A stretch of DNA of 64,000 nucleotides, from contig NZ_JACHVV010000006.1 in NCBI RefSeq assembly GCF_014190935.1, positions 94,753-158,752 of the forward strand, written 5' to 3'. This DNA comes from Chryseomonas sp014190935. Its GTDB lineage: Bacteria; Pseudomonadota; Gammaproteobacteria; Pseudomonadales; Pseudomonadaceae. Under the pieces are notes generated by a model. That model saw nothing but the letters and a program-made list of their open reading frames with translations. It was not told the origin of the DNA and did no database searches. The translations under genes were made by a program, and so were the position numbers. Shown piece by piece: positions 1-7,522 of the stretch (positions are counted from its first letter, which is position 1; every line of letters begins with the position of its first letter).

Positions 1-186
1 GAAGATGAGTCGGTGGTCGTGGCGATAGAAGTCGCCATCGGACACCTGATCGAGCACGCGCTCCCAGGCGTTGTTGTCCAGCATCAGACCACCCAGCACG
101 GCCTGCTCGGCCTCGATGGAGTGCGGCGGGACCTTGAGGGCAGCGGTCTGCAGATCGTACTGCTCGGGCAGGGAAATCTCGTTCAT
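1..186 (-). CDS. dnaB: Replicative DNA helicase DnaB, N-terminal fragment
   Basis: This is the 5' end of a minus-strand gene that runs off the left edge of the window; 62 codons are visible. The product starts MNEISLPEQYD and includes HSIEAEQAVLGGLML, the signature of the DnaB N-terminal domain that mediates hexamer formation and primase contact. DnaB unwinds DNA at the replication fork. The ATG at 186 gives the usual Pseudomonas N-terminus; an in-frame ATG at 207 would add seven residues. The gene follows the rplI operon on the same strand but is separated from it by a terminator. The ATPase domain lies outside the window. Confidence 0.93.
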   Translation of the reverse strand, partial: MNEISLPEQYDLQTAALKVPPHSIEAEQAVLGGLMLDNNAWERVLDQVSDGDFYRHDHRLIF

Positions 187-237
187 GCGCAGGTCTTGGG
201 CCCCCATTGCGGGCGGCGAAATGATTTTTCGGACGGC

Positions 238-281
238 AGAAAAGACAAAGGGCACGTCACTGCCTTGGCAATGACGTGCCC
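238..281 (-). terminator. Rho-independent terminator after rplI
   Basis: A perfect 10-bp inverted repeat (GGGCACGTCA at 250-259, TGACGTGCCC at 272-281) with further pairing in the loop is followed, in the leftward direction, by the U-rich run TTTGTCTTTT. It lies about 55 bp past the rplI stop and separates the ribosomal-protein operon from dnaB. Confidence 0.8.
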
Positions 282-336
282 GATTGTCGACAGACCGGCG
301 CCGGGGCGCAAGTCCGCCAGTCAGGCGACGGCGCGC

Positions 337-783
337 TTATTCAGCGACGACGACGATCTTGACGGTAGCTTCGACGTCGGTGTGCAGGTGCACTTCGACA
401 TCGTATTCGCCAACGCTGCGCAGCGCGCCGTTGGGCAGGCGAACTTCGCTCTTGTCCAGCTCGACGCCGGCGGCGCTGACGGCTTCGGCGATGTCGCGGG
501 TGCCGATGGAACCGAACAGCTTGCCTTCGTCGCCGGAGTTGGCGGCGATGGTTACGGTCAGGTCAGCCAGCTTGGCAGCACGGGCGTCAGCCTCGGACTT
601 CTTCTCGGCAGCCTGCTTCTCGAGCTCGGCGCGACGAGCTTCGAAAGCCTCGACGTTGGCAGCGGTGGCTGCGGTGGCCTTGCCCTGCGGCAGCAGGAAG
701 TTACGGGCGTAGCCGCCCTTGACGTTCACTTTGTCGCCCAGGTTGCCCAGATTGGCGATCTTTTCCAGCAGGATGACATCCAT
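337..783 (-). CDS. rplI: 50S ribosomal protein L9
   Basis: This 148-residue protein has the normal L9 length. Its N-terminus (MDVILLEKIANLGNLGDKVNVKGGY) is the rRNA-binding domain signature, followed by a long Ala/Glu/Lys-rich connecting helix and a C-terminal domain. L9 binds 23S rRNA near the L1 stalk and helps maintain reading frame. It is the last gene of the rpsF-rpsR-membrane protein-rplI operon and is followed by a strong terminator. Confidence 0.98.
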   Translation of the reverse strand: MDVILLEKIANLGNLGDKVNVKGGYARNFLLPQGKATAATAANVEAFEARRAELEKQAAEKKSEADARAAKLADLTVTIAANSGDEGKLFGSIGTRDIAEAVSAAGVELDKSEVRLPNGALRSVGEYDVEVHLHTDVEATVKIVVVAE

Positions 784-803
784 TGAGTCTTTCCTCTTAA
801 CTT

Positions 804-1694
804 TTAACCTTCACCGTCCGCGGGCCCCTGCGGCTCTTGCGCAGACCGCCCACGGAAATCGAACACGCTATCGATCACAGCCAGAATCACCAACAACGGA
901 TAGATCAGCTGCCCGAACAGCAGCAGCGTCACGTACAGCCCCACCAGCCAGAATCCTGCCAGGCGCTTGGCCGCCACCAGCCCGTGCAGCAGGGCGATGC
1001 CGGCAAAGGCCAGCGGCACGCTGCACAGCGGAGTCAGCAGGCCAAGCCCGCTGCCCAGGTTCGGCGCCAGCACCAGCAGGGCCAGGAGGCCGAGCGCGAT
1101 GGCCGGACGCAGACGCAGGACGCCAAATTCGCGACCGAACCCCTGGGGGTTGTACAGCGCCGCCTGCCAGTAGCGCCCGAGCATCAGGCACAGCAGGCAG
1201 GTGATCTGGAAGAACGCCGCCATCAGGCCGGTCAGCACGGGCAGCAGCAACTGCTGCAACTGCGCCTGCTTTTCCGGCGGCAACTGCGCCGCGCTCGGGC
1301 CCAACACCTGGGGCAGCAACCGGCGGATTTCCTCCGCCAGTTGCGCGATGCCCTCGGCATAGACCTGCCCCAGCACCAGGGCGAAAACCAACCCCAGCGG
1401 GACACTGGCCAACAACACCCGTGTCCAGGACAGGCTCTGGCGCAAAATGGCCGCCAGCAGCGTCGAACCCAGCAACACCAGCACGATGCTGGCATCACCC
1501 AGATACAGCCAGAACAGCGCTGGCAGCAGGGCCCAGACCAGCACCCCGGCCGCCGCGGCGGGTCCCCGGCGCAACAGCACCAGGCTGCCACCAGCAGCGG
1601 TCATCCAGTACAGCAGCGGCACGACTGCACCCAGCACCACCACGAGGGTGGCTTGAGTACGGCCGCGCATGATGAACTCAGCCAGAGGCCGCAT
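804..1694 (-). CDS. DUF2232-type polytopic membrane protein
   Basis: This 296-residue protein is almost entirely hydrophobic, with roughly eight predicted membrane segments and a short charged C-terminal tail. It sits between rpsR and rplI, where P. aeruginosa also has a membrane protein of this kind (PA4933). It resembles the YybS/DUF2232 family, whose biochemical role is not established. The position inside a ribosomal-protein operon implies co-transcription with rpsF and rpsR. The first ATG is used; an in-frame ATG eight codons later is possible. Confidence 0.82.
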   Translation of the reverse strand: MRPLAEFIMRGRTQATLVVVLGAVVPLLYWMTAAGGSLVLLRRGPAAAAGVLVWALLPALFWLYLGDASIVLVLLGSTLLAAILRQSLSWTRVLLASVPLGLVFALVLGQVYAEGIAQLAEEIRRLLPQVLGPSAAQLPPEKQAQLQQLLLPVLTGLMAAFFQITCLLCLMLGRYWQAALYNPQGFGREFGVLRLRPAIALGLLALLVLAPNLGSGLGLLTPLCSVPLAFAGIALLHGLVAAKRLAGFWLVGLYVTLLLFGQLIYPLLVILAVIDSVFDFRGRSAQEPQGPADGEG

Positions 1695-1729
1695 GCCGTG
1701 TTTATCCGTTATTCGTGATCAGGCGTCGA

Positions 1730-1960
1730 TCAACGACCGTGGCTGTCGGTGTAGGGCAGCAGGGCCAGGTAACGGGCACGCTTGATGGCGGCGCCCAGCT
1801 GACGCTGGTACTTGGCCTTGGTGCCAGTGATACGGCTCGGGACGATCTTGCCGGTTTCGGAGACGTAGGCCTTCAGGGTGTTGAGATCCTTGTAGTCGAT
1901 CTCTTTCACGCCTTCGGCGGTGAAACGGCAGAACTTACGACGACGGAAGAAACGTGCCAT
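1730..1960 (-). CDS. rpsR: 30S ribosomal protein S18
   Basis: This 76-residue protein starts MARFFRRRKFCRF and contains the S18 core (DYKDLNTLKAYVSETGKIVPSRITG). S18 forms a heterodimer with S6 on the platform of the 30S subunit. The gene follows rpsF by 26 bp in the same operon. A single Cys sits in the N-terminal FCRF segment. Confidence 0.98.
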   Translation of the reverse strand: MARFFRRRKFCRFTAEGVKEIDYKDLNTLKAYVSETGKIVPSRITGTKAKYQRQLGAAIKRARYLALLPYTDSHGR

Positions 1961-1986
1961 GACAATGATTCCTCGCTAGATCCAGA

Positions 1987-2403
1987 TTACTCGGCGCTGT
2001 CGGCGTCGTCGGAGTTGCCTTCGGCGGACTCGGACTCGGACTCGGCAGGACGCTCGCGACGCTCGCGACGCTCGTTGCGGTTTTCTTCGGCCTTGAGCAT
2101 CTCGGATTGACCGGTGACGGCCTCGTCACGGCGCAGGATCATGTTGCGGATCACGGCGTCGTTGTAGCGGAAGTTGTCTTCCAGCTCGGCCAGGGCCTTA
2201 GCGCTGCACTCGATGTTCATGAGTACATAGTGAGCCTTGTGAACGTTGTCGATGGCGTAAGCCAGCTGACGACGGCCCCAGTCTTCCAGGCGATGGACTT
2301 TGCCACCGTCTTCTTCGATAGCCTTGGTGTAGCGCTCGACCATGCCGCCCACCTGTTCGCTCTGGTCCGGATGAACCAGGAACACGACTTCGTAATGACG
2401 CAT
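1987..2403 (-). CDS. rpsF: 30S ribosomal protein S6
   Basis: This 138-residue protein starts MRHYEVVFLVHPDQSEQV, the S6 signature. It has the usual acidic, low-complexity C-terminal tail rich in Glu, Ser and Asp, the region glutamylated by RimK in some proteobacteria. S6 binds 16S rRNA together with S18. The ATG is preceded by AAGGAG at a 6-nt spacing. It is the first gene of the operon and follows a promoter and a structured leader. Confidence 0.98.
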   Translation of the reverse strand: MRHYEVVFLVHPDQSEQVGGMVERYTKAIEEDGGKVHRLEDWGRRQLAYAIDNVHKAHYVLMNIECSAKALAELEDNFRYNDAVIRNMILRRDEAVTGQSEMLKAEENRNERRERRERPAESESESAEGNSDDADSAE

Positions 2404-2472
2404 TTAATGCTCCTTACGGGTTGCAGCCTGCCGCGGAAACGCGGTCAGACAAGGAGTGAATAGTTCGGATGA

Positions 2473-2507
2473 CTTGCCCTGCGGAATGCGGACGCACTCC
2501 GGGCAAG
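2473..2507 (-). promoter_or_regulatory. Candidate S6:S18-binding leader of rpsF mRNA
   Basis: In the rpsF transcript this segment forms an outer stem (CUUGCCC with GGGCAAG) enclosing an inner hairpin (GAGUGC with GCAUUC) and a 3' unpaired stretch containing CCG. Published S6:S18 autoregulatory leaders use a CCG trinucleotide in a bulge between a stem and an adjacent hairpin, mimicking the 16S rRNA site. The position, about 70 nt upstream of the rpsF start, fits. The assignment rests on folding by eye. Confidence 0.6.
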
Positions 2508-2514
2508 GGGCAAC

Positions 2515-2543
2515 ATTCTAGAGAAGGGCGCCGGAGGGCGCAA
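2515..2543 (-). promoter_or_regulatory. Sigma-70 promoter of the rpsF operon
   Basis: Read on the minus strand, TTGCGC (-35, at 2543-2538) and TAGAAT (-10, at 2520-2515) are separated by exactly 17 bp. Transcription would begin near 2508, just before the S6:S18-like hairpin, giving a leader of about 105 nt. Confidence 0.55.
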
Positions 2544-2585
2544 CCGCAGGCATGCCCGGCGCGACCGCCGGACAACCACAGACAC

Positions 2586-2960
2586 TCAGCGTTGCACGTC
2601 GGCCAGGGCCTGGCGGATCTTGTTCAGGTCATAGGGCTTGATCAGCACCCCGACCCGCGCTTCCATGCCCGGCTCGCGCTCGAAGGCATAACCCGAGGCG
2701 ACGACGATGCGCAGCGTCGGATCCATCGCCAGGGCGCGCCGGGTCAACTCGATGCCGGACATGCCGCCCAGCCCGATATCGGTGAACAGCACATCGTGTT
2801 CGCGCTGCGGCAGCAACTCCAGGGCAGCCTCTGCCGAGGCGACAGCCGTGACCTGATGGTCCAGCTCCTCGATGACTTCGGTGGTCAGCATGCGCAGCGT
2901 GGCATCGTCTTCGACGAGCAGCACTCGCAAGCCTACCGGCTCTTGGATCTCCTGACTCAC
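2586..2960 (-). CDS. Single-domain response regulator (CheY-like)
   Basis: This 124-residue protein is only a receiver domain. It has the acidic pair in LLVEDD near residue 17, the phospho-acceptor Asp61 in LFTDIG, Ser89 in VVASGY and Lys108 in LIKPYD. No output domain is present, so it probably acts by protein-protein contact or as a phosphate sink. I chose the GTG start at 2960 because AAGAGGA lies 8 nt upstream and the receiver fold begins ten residues later; the open frame extends further upstream in an unrelated-looking sequence. No histidine kinase is adjacent. It sits alone between rpsF and rlmB. Confidence 0.85.
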   Translation of the reverse strand: MSQEIQEPVGLRVLLVEDDATLRMLTTEVIEELDHQVTAVASAEAALELLPQREHDVLFTDIGLGGMSGIELTRRALAMDPTLRIVVASGYAFEREPGMEARVGVLIKPYDLNKIRQALADVQR

Positions 2961-3090
2961 GCGGGCATCCTCTTGTTGACAGGTCTCGCTCCGGGCTTTC
3001 CCGGGGCGAGGCCGGTATTCTGCGCACTGCAGCGCGATTCGTATAGTGCGATACGCACTGCGTAGGTACCCAGACGTTTCCTGGCGTGGG

Positions 3091-3843
3091 CTACCGCGGC
3101 GCAGAGGCGCGTCTTTGACGCACGGCCTCGAACAGGCAGACCCCGGTCGCCACCGAGACATTGAGACTGCTGACGCTGCCAGCCATGGGCAGTCGGGCCA
3201 GATGATCGCAATGCTCGCGGGTCAGCCGGCGCATGCCCTTGCCCTCGGCGCCCATGACCACCACGGTCGGTCCACTCATGTCGACGTCGTAGATCTCCTG
3301 GGTCGCCTCACCGGCGGTACCGACGATCCACAGGCCGCGCTTCTGCAGCTTTTCCAGGGTCCGCGCCAGGTTGGTGACAGCCACCAGCGGCAACACCTCG
3401 GCAGCACCACAGGCCACCTTGCGCACCACGGCGGTCAGGGTAGCCGACTTGTCCTTGGGCACGATGACCGCCAGGGCCCCGGCCGCGTCGGCGCTGCGCA
3501 GGCAGGCACCGAGGTTGTGCGGATCGGTCACGCCATCGAGCACCAGCAGCAGCGGCGGTCCTTCGGCCCGGTCGAGCAACTCCTCGAGCATGGCCTCGCC
3601 CCAGACCTGACTCGGGCTGACCTGGGCCACCACGCCCTGATGCACACCCTCGGCCAGCTCGTCGAGCAAGGCCCGCGGCTTGCTTTCCACCGCCAGACGC
3701 TGACCGGCGGCCAGCTCCAGCAGGGCATCGACCCGCGGCTCACGCCGCCCTTCGGCGATCCAGAGCTGCTTCACCCGCCGCGGATGGAAGCGCAGCAGCG
3801 CTTCCACGGCGTGGATACCGTAGACGGTTTCCAGCTGGCTCAT
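3091..3843 (-). CDS. rlmB: 23S rRNA (guanosine-2'-O)-methyltransferase RlmB
   Basis: This 250-residue SpoU-class (SPOUT) methyltransferase modifies G2251 in the 23S rRNA P-loop using S-adenosylmethionine. An N-terminal L30e-like substrate-binding domain (YGIHAVEALLRFHPRRV) precedes the catalytic knot, which has DPHNLGACLRSADAAG, VVMGAEGKGMRRL and the C-terminal LNVSVATGVCLFEAVRQR. The start overlaps the rnr stop by 4 bp (ATGA), so translation is probably coupled to rnr. Confidence 0.96.
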   Translation of the reverse strand: MSQLETVYGIHAVEALLRFHPRRVKQLWIAEGRREPRVDALLELAAGQRLAVESKPRALLDELAEGVHQGVVAQVSPSQVWGEAMLEELLDRAEGPPLLLVLDGVTDPHNLGACLRSADAAGALAVIVPKDKSATLTAVVRKVACGAAEVLPLVAVTNLARTLEKLQKRGLWIVGTAGEATQEIYDVDMSGPTVVVMGAEGKGMRRLTREHCDHLARLPMAGSVSSLNVSVATGVCLFEAVRQRRASAPR

Positions 3844-6800
3844 GCGTTATCCTTGGGGCGCGACTGACCCTTGCGATGAGGCTTCTTGGCCTTGGTCCGG
3901 CTCTTGGCCGCGGCCTGAGCCTGACCTTCGGCCTTGGGCTTGCCCGCCGATTTCTTCTTGGCGGCAGCAGCCTTGGCCTTCTTGACCTTGGCTTCCACCG
4001 CCGCTGCGCCTTCGGCAGCCGAGCCCTTACCCTGACGCGCTGGCGCCGTACGGGTCTTGGCCGTATCGCTGGCCTTGCCCTTGTCGGTACTACCCTTGGC
4101 TTTGCCATTGGCCTTACCTTGGGTTTTGGGCTTGCCGCCCTCGACCTTGGCTTCGGCCAGCAGAGCCTGTTTCACCGCACGACTACGCTTGACGTCGGTA
4201 TTACCGAGCAATTGATCGTCCTGCTTCGACGCCTTCGGCGAAGTCGCCTCAACCGAGGCTGGCACAGGCGCACTGGCATCCTGCGGCTGTTCCGCAGAGG
4301 CCGCGCGCCGACGATCACTGCGCGAGCGACGCGGTTCAGGCTCCGGCTCTGGCGAAACGCTTGCAGGCGTTGCCTCGACCGCTGCGGCGACACCTTGCTC
4401 CTGCGCGGGCGCATCACGACGACGACCGTTACGCGAGCGGCGGGATTCACGCTCCGGCTCCGGCGAAACGGCGTCAGCCGAAGTCTCGGCAATCGGGACG
4501 ACGCTTGATTCTGGCGACGACCTTCCACGCCGACGGCCGCTACGCGAGCGGCGGGGCTCACGTTCCGCCTCCGGCGCGACGGCCTCAGCCTGGGGCTCGG
4601 CGACCGGGACAGCACCTGTCTCCTGCACTGGCGCTGGCGCACCGCGACGACGGTTGTCACGCTTATTGCGCGGCTCGCGCTCTTCACGCACGCGGGGCGC
4701 CCCGGCACTGGCCGGCAGCACGAAGTCGATCTTGCGCTCGTCCAGGTCGACGCGAGCCACCACCACCTCGAGCGGATCGCCGAGGCGATAGCTGCGACCG
4801 CTGCGCTCGCCGGAGAGGCGATGGTGGACGCTGTCGAAGTGGTAGTAGTCATCGGGCAGCGCGGTGACATGCACCAGGCCCTCGACGAACACCTCGGACA
4901 ACTCGACGAACAGGCCGAAGCCGGTCACCGCGGTGATGACGCCGGCAAAGGTCTCGCCGACGCGATCCTTCATGAACTCGCACTTGAGCCAGTTGGAGAC
5001 GTCCCGCGTGGCTTCGTCGGCGCGGCGCTCGGTCATGGAGCACTGCTCGCCGAGCTGATCCAGGCGCAATTCGTCGTAGGGATAGATGCGCGCCTTGGCC
5101 ATGCTCGTCGCGCCTGCGCGCTTGACGTGCTTGGTCTCCAGCTTGGAGCGGATGACGCTGCGGATCGCCCGATGCACCAGCAGATCCGGATAGCGCCGGA
5201 TCGGCGAGGTGAAATGGGTATAGGCCTCGTAGTTGAGACCGAAGTGACCGTTGTTGTCCGGGCTGTAGACCGCCTGGCTCAGCGACCTGAGCATCACCGT
5301 CTGGATCAGGCGGAAGTCCGGCCGCTCGCGGATCTGCTGCAGCAGCGCCTGGTAGTCAGACGGCACCGGATTGGCCTTGCCCTTGGTCAGCGACAGCCCC
5401 ATCTCGCCGAGGAACTGCCGCAGATTGGTCTGCTTTTCCAGGGGTGGCGCATCGTGTACCCGGTAAAGGGCTGGCACCTTGTGCTTCTCGAGGAACTTGG
5501 CGGTGGCCACGTTGGCGCACAGCATGCATTCCTCGATCAGCTTGTGGGCATCGTTGCGCTGGGTCGGGCGGATCTCGGAGATCTTGCGGTCGGCGCCAAA
5601 GACGATGCGGGTGTCCTGGGTGTCGAAATCGATGGCCCCGCGGACGTGACGGGCAGCCAGCAGCACCTTGTACAGGCTGTAGAGCTGCTCCAGGTGCGGC
5701 ACCACCTCGCCGAGCTGCTTGCGCAACTGCTTGCCTTCGGCCGACTTGGGCTGCTCCAGCACCGTGGAGACCTTATTGTAGGTCAGGCGCGCGTGGGAAT
5801 GGATGACCGCTTCGTAGAACTGGTAGCCGGTCATGCGCCCGGAAGCGGCAATGGTCATCTCGCAGACCATGGCCAGGCGATCCACCTGGGGATTGAGCGA
5901 GCAGAGCCCGTTGGACAGCGCCTCGGGCAGCATGGGGATCACGCGCTCGGGGAAATACACCGAGTTGCCGCGCTTCTCCGCCTCGGCGTCCAGCGCCGAG
6001 CCGACCTTGACGTAGTGGGAGACGTCGGCGATGGCGACGTAGAGCCGCCAGCCCCCGGATTTCTTGGCTTCGGCATAGACGGCATCGTCGAAGTCGCGGG
6101 CGTCTTCGCCATCGATGGTCACGAAGGGCAACTGGCGCAGGTCGATGCGCTTCTGTTTGTCCTTTTCTTCCACCTCGGGCTTGAGCTTGGCGGCTTCCTT
6201 CTCGACGGCCTTGGGCCATTCGTTGGGGATGTCGTAGCTGCGCAGCGCCACCTCGATCTCCATGCCCGGCGCCATGTAGTCGCCGAGGATCTCGACCACT
6301 TCGCCCTGGGCCTGCCGGAAGGTGGTGGGCCACTCGTCGATGCGCACCTGCACGAACTGGCCGTGAGCGGCGCCGCCGTGCTTGCCTTCGGGCACCAGCA
6401 CCTGCTGGCCGATCTTGGGATTGTCCGGCACCACGTAGGCCAGGCCGCTCTCCTGGAAGAAGCGACCGACCAGGGATTCGTGCGCCCGGGTGACCACCTC
6501 GACCAGGCCGCCTTCGCGACGACCGCGCCGATCGTGGCCGGCGACCCGCGCCAGGGCGATGTCCCCGTCGAACACCAGGCGCATCTGCGCCGGGCTGAGG
6601 AAGAGGTCGTCGCTACCGTCGTCGGGGATCAGGAAGCCGAAGCCATCACGATGGCCGGCGATGCGTCCGCGCACCAGATCCAGCTTGTCGATGGGCGCAT
6701 AGGCACCGCGGCGGGTGTAGATCACCTGACCGTCGCGCTCCATGGCGCGCATGCGCCGCCGCAGGGCTTCGAGCTGGTCTTCGGTGACGAGACCGAATTC

Positions 6801-6938
6801 CTCGGCCAGCTGCGGCCGGGTGGCCGGGGCGCCGCGATCGGCAAGATGAGCCAGAATGAGTTCGCGACTCGGAATGGGGTTATCGTACTTTTCCGCTTCC
6901 CGGGCGGCCTCGGGATCGAGGGATTGCCAATCGGCCAT
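3840..6938 (-). CDS. rnr: Ribonuclease R with extended basic C-terminal tail
   Basis: This 1032-residue 3'-to-5' exoribonuclease belongs to the RNB/RNase II superfamily and degrades structured RNA. The order is an N-terminal winged helix, two cold-shock domains, the RNB catalytic domain (ITIDGEDARDFDDAVYA carries the metal-binding Asp residues) and an S1 domain (FAGVITAVTGFGLFVEL). The S1 domain is followed by about 290 residues of low-complexity Lys/Arg/Ala/Pro-rich tail. E. coli RNase R has 813 residues, so the tail is exceptional. It contains four Arg-rich blocks spaced about 37 residues apart, then a Lys/Ala-rich region. It is co-transcribed with rlmB. Confidence 0.96.
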   Translation of the reverse strand: MADWQSLDPEAAREAEKYDNPIPSRELILAHLADRGAPATRPQLAEEFGLVTEDQLEALRRRMRAMERDGQVIYTRRGAYAPIDKLDLVRGRIAGHRDGFGFLIPDDGSDDLFLSPAQMRLVFDGDIALARVAGHDRRGRREGGLVEVVTRAHESLVGRFFQESGLAYVVPDNPKIGQQVLVPEGKHGGAAHGQFVQVRIDEWPTTFRQAQGEVVEILGDYMAPGMEIEVALRSYDIPNEWPKAVEKEAAKLKPEVEEKDKQKRIDLRQLPFVTIDGEDARDFDDAVYAEAKKSGGWRLYVAIADVSHYVKVGSALDAEAEKRGNSVYFPERVIPMLPEALSNGLCSLNPQVDRLAMVCEMTIAASGRMTGYQFYEAVIHSHARLTYNKVSTVLEQPKSAEGKQLRKQLGEVVPHLEQLYSLYKVLLAARHVRGAIDFDTQDTRIVFGADRKISEIRPTQRNDAHKLIEECMLCANVATAKFLEKHKVPALYRVHDAPPLEKQTNLRQFLGEMGLSLTKGKANPVPSDYQALLQQIRERPDFRLIQTVMLRSLSQAVYSPDNNGHFGLNYEAYTHFTSPIRRYPDLLVHRAIRSVIRSKLETKHVKRAGATSMAKARIYPYDELRLDQLGEQCSMTERRADEATRDVSNWLKCEFMKDRVGETFAGVITAVTGFGLFVELSEVFVEGLVHVTALPDDYYHFDSVHHRLSGERSGRSYRLGDPLEVVVARVDLDERKIDFVLPASAGAPRVREEREPRNKRDNRRRGAPAPVQETGAVPVAEPQAEAVAPEAEREPRRSRSGRRRGRSSPESSVVPIAETSADAVSPEPERESRRSRNGRRRDAPAQEQGVAAAVEATPASVSPEPEPEPRRSRSDRRRAASAEQPQDASAPVPASVEATSPKASKQDDQLLGNTDVKRSRAVKQALLAEAKVEGGKPKTQGKANGKAKGSTDKGKASDTAKTRTAPARQGKGSAAEGAAAVEAKVKKAKAAAAKKKSAGKPKAEGQAQAAAKSRTKAKKPHRKGQSRPKDNA
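4305..4680 (-). repeat. Approximate tandem repeat in the rnr tail
   Basis: Four imperfect units of about 111 bp (37 codons), centred near 4325, 4435, 4545 and 4662, each encode an Arg-rich block of the form EPRRSRSGRRR followed by a Pro/Ala/Glu/Val-rich spacer. The outermost unit (RNKRDNRRR) is the most diverged. The repeat is in frame and probably arose by internal duplication. Confidence 0.8.
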
Positions 6939-7059
6939 CAGTCTGGGGTTACCTTCTAAGTCTGGGTTCGGTAGGAACTGCCATAAAGCCTATTGAAACG
7001 TGAAAACCGCGCAATAGTTAGCCTGGCATGCTCAATAAAAATATTTTTCACAGCAGGGG

Positions 7060-7088
7060 TTTACAAGCAAACGCCCCCTGAGTAAAGT
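7060..7088 (+). promoter_or_regulatory. Promoter of the tRNA-Leu genes
   Basis: TTTACA (7060-7065) and TAAAGT (7083-7088) are 17 bp apart and are followed by a GC-rich discriminator (GCCGCCCC), typical of stringently controlled stable-RNA promoters. The predicted start is about 55 nt upstream of the first mature tRNA. It is preceded by an A/T-rich stretch that could act as an UP element. Confidence 0.55.
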
Positions 7089-7148
7089 GCCGCCCCACGA
7101 CGTCGGGAGCAATCACGACGCCGGAGATGAGCAATCATCGCCTTGAGT

Positions 7149-7235
7149 GCCCAGGTGGCGGAATTGGTAGACGCACTAGGTTCAGGTCCTAGCGGTGGCA
7201 ACACCGTGGAAGTTCGAGTCTTCTCCTGGGCACCA
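7149..7235 (+). tRNA. tRNA-Leu (anticodon CAG), copy 1
   Basis: The 87-nt gene folds as a class II tRNA. The acceptor stem is GCCCAGG with CCTGGGC, discriminator A and an encoded CCA. The anticodon stem is CTAGG with CCTAG around the loop TTCAGGT, giving anticodon CAG for CTG, the dominant leucine codon in this GC-rich genome. A long variable arm (CGGTGGCAACACCG) and the T loop TTCGAGT follow. Confidence 0.97.
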
Positions 7236-7271
7236 CTCATTATAGTCGATCGATTTGCAGATCGGTCGACG

Positions 7272-7296
7272 AAAAGCCGGCGCTAGCCGGTTTTTT
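7272..7296 (+). terminator. Terminator after tRNA-Leu copy 1
   Basis: CCGGC and GCCGG form a 5-bp stem with a GCTA loop, followed by six T residues. It lies 37 bp past the first tRNA and before the second, so the two genes may be read separately or by partial read-through. Confidence 0.7.
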
Positions 7297-7347
7297 AATC
7301 CTGAAACCCGCAAGGGTGACGGGAAGCGATCAGAAGTCGCACTGCAG

Positions 7348-7434
7348 GCCCAGGTGGCGGAATTGGTAGACGCACTAGGTTCAGGTCCTAGCGGTGGCAA
7401 CACCGTGGAAGTTCGAGTCTTCTCCTGGGCACCA
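7348..7434 (+). tRNA. tRNA-Leu (anticodon CAG), copy 2
   Basis: This gene is identical over all 87 nt to the copy 199 bp upstream, including the encoded CCA. The flanking sequences differ, so only the tRNA unit is duplicated or kept identical by gene conversion. Confidence 0.97.
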
Positions 7435-7469
7435 ATACCAAGCGGACGATCCCAGATCGGACGCAACAG

Positions 7470-7496
7470 AAAAAACCGGCTTCGGCCGGTTTTTTC
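7470..7496. terminator. Bidirectional terminator between tRNA-Leu and the chemoreceptor gene
   Basis: ACCGGC and GCCGGT pair around a TTCG tetraloop, flanked by A5 on the left and T6 on the right. It can end the tRNA transcript on the plus strand and the chemoreceptor transcript, whose stop is at 7523, on the minus strand. Confidence 0.8.
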
Positions 7497-7522
7497 TTGC
7501 CCGCGAAAAGGCGCGGGCCTCC

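Noticed and set aside
4821..6959. A 712-codon open frame antisense to rnr
   Set aside because: It mirrors the codon pattern of rnr in a GC-rich genome and encodes no recognisable domain; RNase R on the other strand is certain.
7149..7434. Genomic island or prophage integrated at the tRNA-Leu genes
   Set aside because: Both tRNAs are complete, no integrase or attachment-site duplication is visible and conserved genes lie on both sides.
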